From positions 102,548,599 through 102,612,598 of the forward strand of contig OW240921.1 in assembly GCA_933207985.1 (NCBI GenBank): a stretch of DNA of 64,000 bases, written 5' to 3'. Both the position numbers and the translations under genes were made by a program. Origin of the DNA: Pelobates cultripes (lineage: Eukaryota; Chordata; Amphibia; Anura; Pelobatidae). Positions 35,239-44,050 of the stretch are shown here, in pieces (the stretch's first letter is position 1; each line of letters begins with the position of its first letter). The notes under the pieces are model-generated. The model saw only the letters and a list, made by a program, of their open reading frames with translations. It did not search any database and was not told the origin of the DNA.

Positions 35239-35248
35239 ACGACAGGGC
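35239..35248 (+). promoter_or_regulatory. Putative self-primer-binding site
   Basis: ACGACAGGGC lies two bases after the 5' LTR and is a perfect 10-base complement of GCCCTGTCGT at 34,959-34,968, the predicted RNA 5' end. The usual tRNA-complementary TGG start is absent. In Tf1 the RNA 5' end anneals to an equivalent site and is cleaved to prime minus-strand synthesis. The base pairing is seen here; the mechanism is inferred. Confidence 0.7.
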
Positions 35249-35250
35249 CA

Positions 35251-36174
35251 ATGGATCCTGCAGGTACAAACTCTCAGGTCGGTTCTCCTGACTCTAGATT
35301 TGAGGCCATGGATCATAGAATGGACCAGATGGCTCTAGCTCTGCAAGCATTGCTATCTCGTCCTAGTAGTCACTCAGAGGAGATGCGTACCCCATCTATC
35401 TCTCCTATAAGTACAGGCCTAGAGGTAGCCACAGTGGCTACTTCTTCCCGTGTTACGTCCCCGTCACGCTATGGCGGCGCTCCTGACACTTGTCGAGGTT
35501 TTTTAAACCAGATAGGTATTCATTTTGAATTACAACCCCACGCCTACCCTACTGACAGGGCAAAGGTTGGATTTATAATTACCTTGCTCATTGACAAGGC
35601 ACTTAGATGGGCTAACCCCCTGTGGGAAAATGATAACCCGTTAGTTTATAATTATAATGCTTTTGTCGCTGCATTTAGGAGAGCTTTTGACCCTCCAGGA
35701 AGAAAGGCCAATGCAGCTAGACTACTGTTACGTCTTAGACAGTATAACCGAACCCTAGTGGATTATGCCTTGGAGTTCAGATCCTTGGCGGCAGAGGTCA
35801 AGTGGAATGAACAGGCTTATATGGACGTATTTATGAACGGGTTATCTGATGAGATTTTAGATGAGGTGGCCACAAGAGATCTTCCTGAAAATTTGGAGGA
35901 TCTGATTTCATTTATTTCCCGAATAGATGAACGTATGAGACAGAGGCAGAATATTCGGGATAGAACCCGCAGATCCTCCATAAGACTAGCTCCCTCATTT
36001 CAGACTTCTGATTCTACTACTTTAGCTCTCCCAGAACCTATGCAAATAGGTAATACTCGACTCTCAGAGGAGGAAAGACAGTACAGGAGAAGGGAGGGTC
36101 TTTGTATGTATTGCGGAATTAGAGGTCACCTACGCCTAAATTGCCCTAACCGGCCGGGAAACGCTCGCACCTAA
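35251..36174 (+). CDS. gag: Gag polyprotein of the chromovirus (307 aa)
   Basis: Structural protein expected to form the cytoplasmic particle that packages the element RNA. I chose the ATG at 35,251, the first after the LTR and two bases beyond the primer site; an in-frame extension into the LTR exists but precedes the internal region. The middle (about residues 80-230) is an alpha-helical capsid-like domain of the sushi/PEG10 type, with L-R-Q-Y-N-R-T and Y-A-L-E-F-R blocks. Near the C-terminus is one CCHC knuckle, C-M-Y-C-G-I-R-G-H-L-R-L-N-C (CX2CX4HX4C), for RNA binding. The ORF ends TAA at 36,172-36,174. Pol overlaps its last 25 bases in the -1 frame. There are no internal stops. Confidence 0.93.
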   Translation: MDPAGTNSQVGSPDSRFEAMDHRMDQMALALQALLSRPSSHSEEMRTPSISPISTGLEVATVATSSRVTSPSRYGGAPDTCRGFLNQIGIHFELQPHAYPTDRAKVGFIITLLIDKALRWANPLWENDNPLVYNYNAFVAAFRRAFDPPGRKANAARLLLRLRQYNRTLVDYALEFRSLAAEVKWNEQAYMDVFMNGLSDEILDEVATRDLPENLEDLISFISRIDERMRQRQNIRDRTRRSSIRLAPSFQTSDSTTLALPEPMQIGNTRLSEEERQYRRREGLCMYCGIRGHLRLNCPNRPGNART

Positions 36175-39100
36175 GTTTCTCAAGAGGACAGGCCTTGGGT
36201 GTTTCTATCTTGTCCTCTATTTATGATTATAAAGATCATAGGCTTCTGATACCTGTTTCTTTAGCTTGGGAAAAGGGAGTACTTAATGCTATGGCTTTGA
36301 TAGATTCCGGAGCAGCTGAAAGCTTTATTGACCAAGCCTTTGTCACTAACCATTCTATCCCATCTCAGCTAAGGGATACACCCTTGGCCGCTGAGGCCAT
36401 AGATGGTAGACCATTATCTGAACCTGTGATTTTTCGTGAAACCATACCAATTAAGTTAACCACTGGTATCCTTCACGAGGAAAGAATATCCCTCATGCTG
36501 ATCTCATCTCCTTCAGTTCCTATAGTCTTGGGGTATCCCTGGCTTAAGAAGCATAACCCTATCATTGACTGGGAACTGGGTGAGATAGTCTCCTGGGGTC
36601 AGGGTTGCCAGAGAGGATGTGTGCAGAAAGTCTCACCAATTTGCAGGGTTGACGCCCCGGGTAACTCTTCCCAACCTACAGATTTACAGATACCATCACA
36701 GTACCAGGATTTAAAGGCAGTCTTTGACAAAAAGAGGGCTGATACTTTACCTCCACATAGGTCTTTCGACTGTAAAATTAGACTCCTACCTGGTACTATG
36801 CCTCCGAGGGGTACGGTATATCCTTTATCCACTAAGGAAAACTTAGTCCTAGAGGAGTACATACGTGAAAACCTAGACAAAGGTTTTATTAGGAGATCAT
36901 CTTCTCCGGCCGGGGCCGGTTTCTTTTTTGTAGATAAAAAAGACGGCACTCTACGGCCTTGCATTGATTATCGGGGCTTGAATAAGATAACTGTTAGAAA
37001 TGCTTATCCTATTCCTTTAATTACTGAGCTCTTTGATCGACTGAAAGGCTCCAAGATTTTTACCAAGTTAGATTTGAGGGGAGCTTATAACTTGGTGAGA
37101 ATTCAGCAGGGAGACGAATGGAAAACAGCTTTCAATACCCGTTATGGCCACTATGAATACACGGTAATGCCCTTCGGGCTTTGCAATGCACCTGCAGTAT
37201 TCCAGGACCTTATTAATGAGGTTCTTAGGGAATTTCAGCATGAATGCGTTATAGTATATTTAGATGATATACTAATACACTCTAGAGAGATTGAGACTCA
37301 CCACAGACAAGTCAGAAGGGTACTGCGCAAACTGTTACAACATGGATTGTACTGCAAATTGGAAAAGTGTAGCTTCGACCAATCTCAGATAAACTTTCTT
37401 GGCTACGTTATTTCTGGAGACGGATTTAGGATGGACCCCATTAAACTCCAATCGATTTTAGATTGGCCATTGCCCAGGGGACTCAAGGCCATTCAGAGAT
37501 TTATCGGATTTTCCAATTATTATAGGCGCTTCATTAAAGGTTACTCTTCTATTATTGCTCCTATTACTAATATGACTAGACAGGGGGCTGATACCAAGAC
37601 TTGGTCCACAGAGGCTCTCTCTGCTTTCAAAACTCTCAAGGAACATTTTGCCTCAGCACCGATATTAGTTCATCCTGACACATCTTTGCCTTTTTTACTC
37701 GAGGTTGACGCCTCGGAGACAGGTATAGGCGCTATCTTGTCCCAAAGGCTAGGTTTGGATAAACCGTTACATCCTTGTGGTTTTTTTTCCAAGAAATTAT
37801 CTGGGCCTGAAAGTAGATATGACATTGGTGATAGGGAACTGTTAGCGGTCATTATGGCTTTAAAGGAATGGAGACATTTGTTGGAGGGGACATTATACCC
37901 GGTTACTATTTTGACTGATCACAAGAATTTGTCCTACATAGGGGAGGCCAAGCGCTTGTCCGCCAGGCAAGCTCGTTGGTCCTTGTTTCTGACACATTTC
38001 AATTACGTGCTCACTTATAGACCTGGTTCTAAGAACTCTAAGGCAGATGCATTGTCCCGTCAACATGAACCCTCTACGGTGTCTGAAGCAGCTTTGTCTT
38101 CTATCGTTCCCAAGTGTAATATTATTGCCAACACTTGTGTCAGGATACACTCGCCGTTGCTTGCTGAGATCAAGAAAGTACAACATCTAGCTCCCAAACC
38201 TGTTCCTGGGGATCGATACTTCGTTCCTCCTGAGCTCCAAGTGGAACTGCTGCATTGCTTTCATGACAGTAAAATTGCTGGGCACCCCGGCACACGCAAA
38301 ACGTGTTCCCTGATTTCTAAAGATTTCTGGTGGCCTTCCCTTCGTAAGGATATAAGGGATTTCGTCAGGGCATGTGCTGTCTGTATGAAGACTAAGCAAC
38401 CTCACGCGCTCCCTTGTGGACTTTTGCATCCCTTAGAAATTCCCGAGAGACCATGGTCGTGTTTGGCTATGGATTTCATTGTCGATTTGCCTGTTTCTAA
38501 AAAACATACTGTTATTCTCACGGTGATTGACAGGTTTACTAAAATGGCTCATTTCGTGCCCTTGCCTAAACTGCCCTCGTCTCCCGAATTAGCTGAGATA
38601 TTCGCGAGGGAGATTTTTCGTCTACATGGTATTCCCTCTGAAATTGTTTCTGATAGAGGTTCCCAATTTGTTTCCCGCTTTTGGAAGTCTTTCTGTTCTC
38701 ACTTAGGCATCAAGTTGAATTTCTCCTCTGCCTATCATCCCCAGTCCAACGGAGCTGCCGAACGCACCAACCAAAAGATTGAACAATATTTGCGTTGTTT
38801 TGTTTCTGAACACCAGGACGATTGGGTTGGTCTGATTCCTTGGGCAGAGTTTGCACACAACAATCTCGTTTGTGATTCTACTCGTTCTAGCCCCTTTTTC
38901 TTGAATTATGGCTTTCATCCTTCCATTCTTCCGTCGGTTTCCCCTTCCCAAGGGGTTCCGTCGGTTGATGTTCATGTCGCCAATCTGAGAAAGTTGTGGG
39001 ATCAGACTCGACGAATTCTTCTTCAGAATTCCATGGTGTTCAAACGACACGCTGACAAACGGAGACGGGTGGCTCCGGTTTTTGCCCCGGGTGATAGGGT

Positions 39101-39833
39101 GTGGTTGAGTACCAGAAACATCCGCTTGAAGGTTCCTTCCATGAAATTTGCCCCTCGTTACATAGGCCCTTACAAGGTTCTGTGTCGGATTAACCCGGTT
39201 GCATATCGTCTTGCCCTTCCGCCTGCCCTGCGCATCCCTAACTCTTTTCATGTTTCTTTATTGAAGCCTTTGGTTTGCAACAGATTTTCCTCCCCTGAGT
39301 CCTCCCCTCTCGCTGTCCAGGTTGAGGGTCAGGAGGAATATGAAATCAAATCCATTCTCGATTCTCGTATTTCTCGGGGGAAGTTGCAATATCTTGTTGA
39401 CTGGAAGGGGTATGGGCCTGAAGAAAGGTCTTGGGTGGTCCATGAAAATGTGCATGCCCCTCGTCTCCTCCGGGCATTTCATGCTCGTTTTCCGTCTCGC
39501 CCCGGTTCCTTCCGCCCGGTGGGCGTTTCTGAGAGGGGGGGTACTGTCAGGGTACCTTTGGTGTCTACCTCGGAGGAGGTTAGACACCTAGACGTCCATC
39601 CTCCCAGGGGGGCTGACTCACCCGATCCTTGCACTCCTCCCGGTCGTTTACACGCCGGCCGCGATAGCTCCGCCTCCTTTTATGACGCGGCGCTCAGTAG
39701 CCGACGTCATGACGGCAATCACGTTCCGACCCGTCAATCACGGCAACCAAGTGCCGAACAACGAATCAGGACTCGTTGGGGGCGGAGCCAACAGTTAAAG
39801 AGCCAAGGTATAAAAAAGGGTTCTGTGGAATGA
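36150..39833 (+). CDS. pol: Pol polyprotein: protease, RT, RNase H, integrase, chromodomain
   Basis: Open from 36,150 with no early ATG; the 1212 residues from the TTG at 36,195 are numbered here. Expected product is a Gag-Pol fusion made by -1 frameshifting. Aspartic protease: L-I-D-S-G-A (D37). Reverse transcriptase: about 205-400, with motif A K-L-D-L (D293) and Y-L-D-D at 355-358. RNase H: E-V-D-A-S at 503, Y-D-I-G-D-R-E-L-L and T-D-H-K-N-L. Integrase: zinc finger H690, H697, C727, C730; catalytic D760, D820, E856, with the H-P-Q-S-N-G-A-A-E-R-T block. A GPY-like G-P-Y-K-V is at 991. Chromodomain: about 1047-1095, with Y-L-V-D-W-K-G-Y-G and W1080. All catalytic residues are present and there is no stop. 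From residue 1117 the frame continues about 96 residues into the 3' LTR and ends at 39,831-39,833. Confidence 0.95.
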   Translation, partial: PAGKRSHLSFSRGQALGVSILSSIYDYKDHRLLIPVSLAWEKGVLNAMALIDSGAAESFIDQAFVTNHSIPSQLRDTPLAAEAIDGRPLSEPVIFRETIPIKLTTGILHEERISLMLISSPSVPIVLGYPWLKKHNPIIDWELGEIVSWGQGCQRGCVQKVSPICRVDAPGNSSQPTDLQIPSQYQDLKAVFDKKRADTLPPHRSFDCKIRLLPGTMPPRGTVYPLSTKENLVLEEYIRENLDKGFIRRSSSPAGAGFFFVDKKDGTLRPCIDYRGLNKITVRNAYPIPLITELFDRLKGSKIFTKLDLRGAYNLVRIQQGDEWKTAFNTRYGHYEYTVMPFGLCNAPAVFQDLINEVLREFQHECVIVYLDDILIHSREIETHHRQVRRVLRKLLQHGLYCKLEKCSFDQSQINFLGYVISGDGFRMDPIKLQSILDWPLPRGLKAIQRFIGFSNYYRRFIKGYSSIIAPITNMTRQGADTKTWSTEALSAFKTLKEHFASAPILVHPDTSLPFLLEVDASETGIGAILSQRLGLDKPLHPCGFFSKKLSGPESRYDIGDRELLAVIMALKEWRHLLEGTLYPVTILTDHKNLSYIGEAKRLSARQARWSLFLTHFNYVLTYRPGSKNSKADALSRQHEPSTVSEAALSSIVPKCNIIANTCVRIHSPLLAEIKKVQHLAPKPVPGDRYFVPPELQVELLHCFHDSKIAGHPGTRKTCSLISKDFWWPSLRKDIRDFVRACAVCMKTKQPHALPCGLLHPLEIPERPWSCLAMDFIVDLPVSKKHTVILTVIDRFTKMAHFVPLPKLPSSPELAEIFAREIFRLHGIPSEIVSDRGSQFVSRFWKSFCSHLGIKLNFSSAYHPQSNGAAERTNQKIEQYLRCFVSEHQDDWVGLIPWAEFAHNNLVCDSTRSSPFFLNYGFHPSILPSVSPSQGVPSVDVHVANLRKLWDQTRRILLQNSMVFKRHADKRRRVAPVFAPGDRVWLSTRNIRLKVPSMKFAPRYIGPYKVLCRINPVAYRLALPPALRIPNSFHVSLLKPLVCNRFSSPESSPLAVQVEGQEEYEIKSILDSRISRGKLQYLVDWKGYGPEERSWVVHENVHAPRLLRAFHARFPSRPGSFRPVGVSERGGTVRVPLVSTSEEVRHLDVHPPRGADSPDPCTPPGRLHAGRDSSASFYDAALSSRRHDGNHVPTRQSRQPSAEQRIRTRWGRSQQLKSQGIKKGSVE
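36156..36162 (+). promoter_or_regulatory. -1 ribosomal frameshift heptamer GGGAAAC
   Basis: G GGA AAC in the gag frame fits the X XXY YYZ rule and lies inside the 25-nt gag/pol overlap (pol is open from 36,150). A -1 slip here places ribosomes in pol. The same heptamer is used by PEG10, the domesticated sushi-type gene of mammals. Confidence 0.88.
36168..36218 (+). promoter_or_regulatory. Predicted H-type pseudoknot stimulating frameshifting
   Basis: Stem 1 pairs CACCTAAG (36,168-36,175) with CTTGGGTG (36,194-36,201): 8 bp with one G-U. Stem 2 pairs AGAGGACAGG (36,183-36,192), inside the stem-1 loop, with CTTGTCCTCT (36,209-36,218): 10 bp with one G-U. The spacer from the slippery site is 5 nt and the connecting loops are about 7 nt. 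This is the standard geometry of a -1 frameshift pseudoknot. Pairing was read by eye, without energy calculation. Confidence 0.75.
39530..39541 (+). promoter_or_regulatory. Polypurine tract for plus-strand priming
   Basis: TGAGAGGGGGGG, ending three bases before the 3' LTR (39,545), is the expected RNase-H-resistant primer for plus-strand DNA. Confidence 0.8.
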
Positions 39834-40116
39834 TTCATTGCCCTGTCGTGGTTCTAGCTAGTCTGGTCACTCAGTGCAATTACCTCCATTATCTTTTGGT
39901 TCCTGACTCGGCTTGTATTTTGACCCTGCTTTCCTCTCTTGTCCTTTTGACTCGGCTTGTCTCTCGCTTACCTGATCTCTCGTTCCCTCGACCTCGGCTT
40001 GTCTCTGACTATTCTTTTGCTTTCTCCTTACGTTAGTCCGGCCATTCTAAGGTCCGGTATACGTACCTATCCCCTGTTTGTATTCTGCGTGTTGGATCCC
40101 TGTCACGATCCTGACA
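39545..40116 (+). repeat. Chromovirus 3' LTR
   Basis: Matches the 5' LTR except for two substitutions and one single-base deletion. The first 289 bp are also translated as the tail of pol. Confidence 0.95.
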
Positions 40117-40174
40117 CCATGTTTGATTGCAGGTTGCAGGTTTGTATTTTTGCTGAGTCACGTGCACAAAGTCA

Positions 40175-40600
40175 ATCAGTCAAACAAACAGTCAGATGTA
40201 CACAGTTATACACAGTTATACACATATTCTGTTAAATACAGCCACATCTACACAGTCCCAGGCAACCACATATAGTCACAGGCAAATAGTCACACGCACT
40301 TATATGCATGCAGTCAGTCATACACACATAGTCACAAATACAGGTAAAGGCAGTCACAGTCAAACACAGGCAGGCAGACAACCACACACACAGTCACAGG
40401 CAGACAGTAACATGCAATTACAGACAGACAGTCACTTACAGGCAGACAGCCATACACACAGTTACAGGCAGACAGTCACACAAACAGTCACACACAGTTA
40501 CAGTCAGTCAGCTACACACATACAAAGTCATGGGAAGACAGTCACACACAAACATTTGCAGGCAGACAGTCACACACACAGTTACAGGAAGTAACCTCTT
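40175..40600. repeat. Degenerate CAGTCACA-type tandem array
   Basis: Units of roughly 20-28 bp resembling CAGTTACAGGCAGACAGTCA with variants. It is a distinct subtype from the GATACACAC arrays elsewhere. The ORF through it is an artefact. Confidence 0.85.
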
Positions 40601-40619
40601 TTCATTATGGTGACTGGGA

Positions 40620-40721
40620 AAGGGGAAGACTGTCTGTGGGAAGGTGTTGCGCTATGTATCTTAAATTCAGTAGTTTGGTGGTATTGTGTTTGGCTGCTCT
40701 ATTGGGGACAAACCCAGCCTG
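40620..40721 (-). pseudogene. L1-type LINE fragment (RT region), minus strand
   Basis: About 100 bp is the near-exact reverse complement of the LINE at 31,808-31,908 (from CAGGCTGGGTTTGTCCCCAA through CATAGCGCAACACCTTCC). It is a second, independent scrap of the same LINE family. Confidence 0.85.
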
Positions 40722-41254
40722 AGTGTTTCAAAGTCTGAAGAATAGGTTTCAAACTGTTGACTTAGCTCCACCCCTGCTGTCCATGTAGCTCCACCCCCAC
40801 TGGCAGTTAGCTCAACTTCCCATACTTGCGGCAGGTCGCACAGGAAGGTGTTATAAAAAGATGTAATTCTCTTCCATTTGGTTAGGTGGCTCTGAGCTTT
40901 TAAAGTTCTGCCCCTGTGCCACAGGAGAAGGAGAACGAACAGGTGAGTTTTCTCCTCCTCAAGCAGATATTAAACTGCACCACCAATGGCCACTCCCAGT
41001 AACCCTTACACAGCATGGACAATTGTAGACCAATCCCTGCATGTGTGAGCTATGTTGGGTCTTGGGCACCTGCTGTCATAACGCCCTGTGCAATGACACA
41101 GCTCGCACAACCCTAAGGCCGGCACCATCAAATATGACTAGTAGGAAGATGCTGGTTAAAAAATCTTTGTTGATAATGGAGAAACATGTTCTTAGCATCT
41201 TAGATCTTAGTAAATAATATCTAGGTCCAATTAGATTAAATATGTTTGCCCAAT
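40722..41254. other. Intergenic DNA, no feature recognised
   Basis: Includes short GCTCCACCCC repeats at about 40,766-40,800, but no coding or structural feature I can name. Confidence 0.5.
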
Positions 41255-42430
41255 GCATCTTCTTGCAGCTTTCGAGTTCATGGAGTACCTGAACATATGT
41301 TTATGTCTGGATGAGAAAGTATGGTTGCATTTTACAATGGGAAAATGTGCTGGTAATGAGATACTCTTTATTTCGATATAATTTCTTATTGTGAATGTCA
41401 GATCATGTATAATATCGTCTTCAAAAGTTGTGAATAATGAGCGGTTATACTGTTGACATTGCAAATGAAAAACAGTACATCCACTTTTTCTTTTCTTAAT
41501 TAGCATAACATAAAAAGTCAAGTTCCCTTAGATAGCTAGTGTTCAGTTTGTGCTCTCTGTATCACATAGTTGAGGTCTGCAGTAATATGTCACTTCAGAT
41601 CTTATGAAAAGTAGTTATGTCTGGTAAGGGTTTGTCTTTTAGTAACATGTGTAAGGGTAAGACTATACCATCAATATGGTAAAGTTTTGACTTTGTAAAA
41701 TGTCGCTTTCAGTTTTGGGAAATGAGTGAGATACTCTTTATAAAAAATTTTTTTTACTGTTAATCACGCGACAGGAAAGATTGCAGACAAAAATGTTAAG
41801 CTGTTTCATCAGGTTTAAAGCTTAAATTTTTGCTTTATGCATCCTTGTTCTTCTGTCGAGTTTGTGAAGAACCTGTACATATGTTTATGTCTGGTAGCAG
41901 TGCAGAAAAATCAATCCTATTTGAGAGTTAGGGTTTTCTCTATGGGTTTTCTCTATTGCAATGCACCTTAGGAGTGGACATCCACTTTGACCCTATAGTA
42001 TCAGTGGTAAATTAAATGAATTTAGTATAAGAAATATTCATCTAAAACATTTAATCAGATATTGTAAAGCTGCCCATCTTTGTATAGCACGAAACTGGAA
42101 AAAATCCAGGCCCTCTGAAATGCTCCACAGGAAAACTTGATGCAAGTAAGGCATGGAAACGACTTCAAAACAATAGACTAGAGCGTTATAATAGAAACAG
42201 AGACCTATGGATTTCATATAATTAATGGTACAAATGAATATACCCACATGGTCTTTAGGACAACATTCATTATAAACTGGGAAGACAACATGACAAGGAA
42301 ATTATAAAATAAAAATGTTACGGGAAAAAAATCCAGGTAATGACATTCTCTATTTTTAAATTTTTACTGTAAGTCACATGAAAGCAAAGATTCCACACAA
42401 AATGTTAAGCAGGTTCTTCGAGTTTAATTC
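41255..42430. repeat. Diverged tandem repetition with unit of about 0.55-0.6 kb
   Basis: Motifs recur in the same order. GCATCTTCTTGCAGCTTTCG ... ACATATGTTTATGTCTGG at 41,255-41,310 recurs near 41,839-41,900. TTACTGTTAATCACGCGACA ... ATGTTAAGCTG at 41,756 recurs near 42,364-42,410. Units are heavily mutated. No coding content is recognised. Confidence 0.55.
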
Positions 42431-42780
42431 TTTCCTTTGTAGACACTAGAAAAGCAAAACAAGTGAGAAAATACCACTTCATCATGTGAACAATTTCATT
42501 CTGCGTAGCCCTGAATGTCAAGTCTTTTTTTCCATTTGTATGAAACAATTCTAAAAATATATTTATGTGCACAACCAAATATATAAAACAATGTAAAACA
42601 AAAGCAAAAAAAGTTAAAATAAACATTAAAAACAGGAAACCAAGCAAAGAGAAAAAAAAATAGAAATATATATAATTTTGCAAAAATATCATAGCATGAG
42701 ATATATGTACTAGCAAGCATTGGAAATACAGTATAATTTATAGTTCTGTAACTACACTAAAGACAGGGGATATTCATTAA

Positions 42781-42852
42781 CCCCTTAAGGACACATGACT
42801 GAAATATTCCATAATGATTCCCTTTTATTCCAGAAGTGGTGTCCTTAAGGGG
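42781..42852. mobile_element. 72-bp TTAA-flanked MITE, copy 1
   Basis: Starts CCCCTTAAGGACACATGACT and ends GGTGTCCTTAAGGGG, with TTAA directly outside on both sides (42,777-42,780 and 42,853-42,856). Same length and sequence family, in opposite orientation, as 57,002-57,073. TTAA targets and CCC-type ends suggest piggyBac-driven mobilisation. Confidence 0.82.
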
Positions 42853-42944
42853 TTAAGCTACTTGGAAATTAGAGACAGCAGTGGCACAAACAGACTTAAG
42901 AGACACCATGTAGGCACAGTCTTTAGTTTACATATTCCTTAAAA

Positions 42945-43087
42945 AAGGGGTCCTCAAACTCCGGCCCCCCAGATGTTGCTGAACTACATCTCCCATGATT
43001 CTCTTGCTATCTATGTAATTCAAAGAATCATGGAGTTGTAGTTTAGCAACATCTGGGGGGAGGGGGGGCAGAGTTTGAGGACCCCTG
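42945..43087. mobile_element. 143-bp palindromic hAT-type MITE with 8-bp target duplication
   Basis: Starts AAGGGGTCCTCAAACTCCGG and ends GAGTTTGAGGACCCCTG. CCTTAAAA flanks both sides (42,937-42,944 and 43,088-43,095). The arms meet near 43,015, around CTACATCTCCCATGATTCT and its inverse. The first base of the left end has mutated from the expected C. Confidence 0.87.
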
Positions 43088-43095
43088 CCTTAAAA

Positions 43096-43699
43096 GCACC
43101 ATACTACTGTAATACTTTATTTTGTATTTCATCTTAAAATGAAAAGGAACACGTTGAGCTACCTATTTTTCAACAGCTCTTGGAAAGATAAAATGCAGTT
43201 ACTTTTAACAAACCATCACGTCTTTTAGAAGCATAAAATCTTCAAAATATCTACTTTATGCTGGTCCAATACGATTGTATCAACAGTACCCTACAAAAAT
43301 ATATATTGTGCATATCAAAGTCTAAATGGGTAACTGATATTGAACATGCTAGTAGTCAAATAGAAACTGCCAGCAGTGCAACCTCACCAAAGAAGACCTA
43401 CAGGATTGTGGTCATCGGCCCATGGATGAGCTAGGATAAGCTTATTTAGAAGTTAGGTTAATTCTTTGATCAGCCAATAAGGGGCCTCTGCTGCTGAAGT
43501 GGATTTCAATCCTCTAAGTTACTGGGTAGATCAGTTAACATCATGCAGAATTAAATTGGTTTGTGTAATCACGGAATCTCCTCCAGTACGTAATGGATAC
43601 ATGAAGGGGAGTGAAAGGACGTCACCCCATATCCTACTTTCTGTCTCCTTCATAGACACAGAACATAAAAGCTTAATTGTTAGCTGAGGGTTAGAATAT
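43096..43699. other. Intergenic DNA, no feature recognised
   Basis: One 62-codon ORF has no family signature. Confidence 0.5.
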
Positions 43700-44050
43700 T
43701 GTTAGAGATTGAGGTATGAGGTACTAGTACAGAGACATATGGGGTCAATATGTGGGATATGGAGGCTGTGGGAAGATATGGGGAATAGGGCTATGGGATG
43801 TAAGGGCAGTAAGAATTGAAGAGGATATGAGGAATGAGATTATGGGATATATGAAGAATGAGGGCTGTCAAGAACTATAGAGAAATGATGCAATAACATA
43901 TATGGAGAATGATATTCATGGGAAACATATAAAGAATGAGGTCTGAGAAGGGGATTTAAGGATGAGGATATGGAATATATGGGTAATGGTGCCTGGGGGT
44001 AGCTATGCACGGAATGGAAAATAAGGGATGATATATGAGAAATGGGTGGC
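43700..44050. repeat. Purine-rich degenerate minisatellite
   Basis: Irregular repeats of GGGATATATGAAGAATGAGG-like units with variable length (about 25-40 bp) and a strong purine bias on the + strand. Confidence 0.65.

Larger units (their letters stand above)
34664..40116 (+). mobile_element. Complete Ty3/Gypsy chromovirus (LTR retrotransposon), 5.45 kb
   Basis: Two LTRs of 573 and 572 bp bound an internal region with gag, pol, a putative self-primer site and a polypurine tract. CCATG occurs immediately outside both LTRs (34,659-34,663 and 40,117-40,121), an exact 5-bp target duplication. By eye the LTRs differ by two substitutions (near 35,003-35,008) and one T indel (near 35,131), so the insertion is very recent. 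Both ORFs are intact. The chromodomain, the GGGAAAC frameshift signal and the apparent self-priming place it with vertebrate sushi-like chromoviruses. It inserted just beyond the tail of the LINE. Confidence 0.95.

Noticed and set aside
35137..35250. Upstream extension of gag into the 5' LTR
   Set aside because: The predicted RNA does include this stretch, but the first ATG beyond the primer site at 35,251 gives the expected gag start. The extension is U5 sequence duplicated in the 3' LTR.
36195..36197. TTG at 36,195 as an independent pol start
   Set aside because: There is no ATG or initiation context, and the frame is open back to 36,150 with a textbook frameshift site. Pol is better explained as a frameshift product.
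36599..39587. Minus-strand ORFs of 60-182 codons within the chromovirus
   Set aside because: They are antisense shadows of gag/pol with no family motifs.
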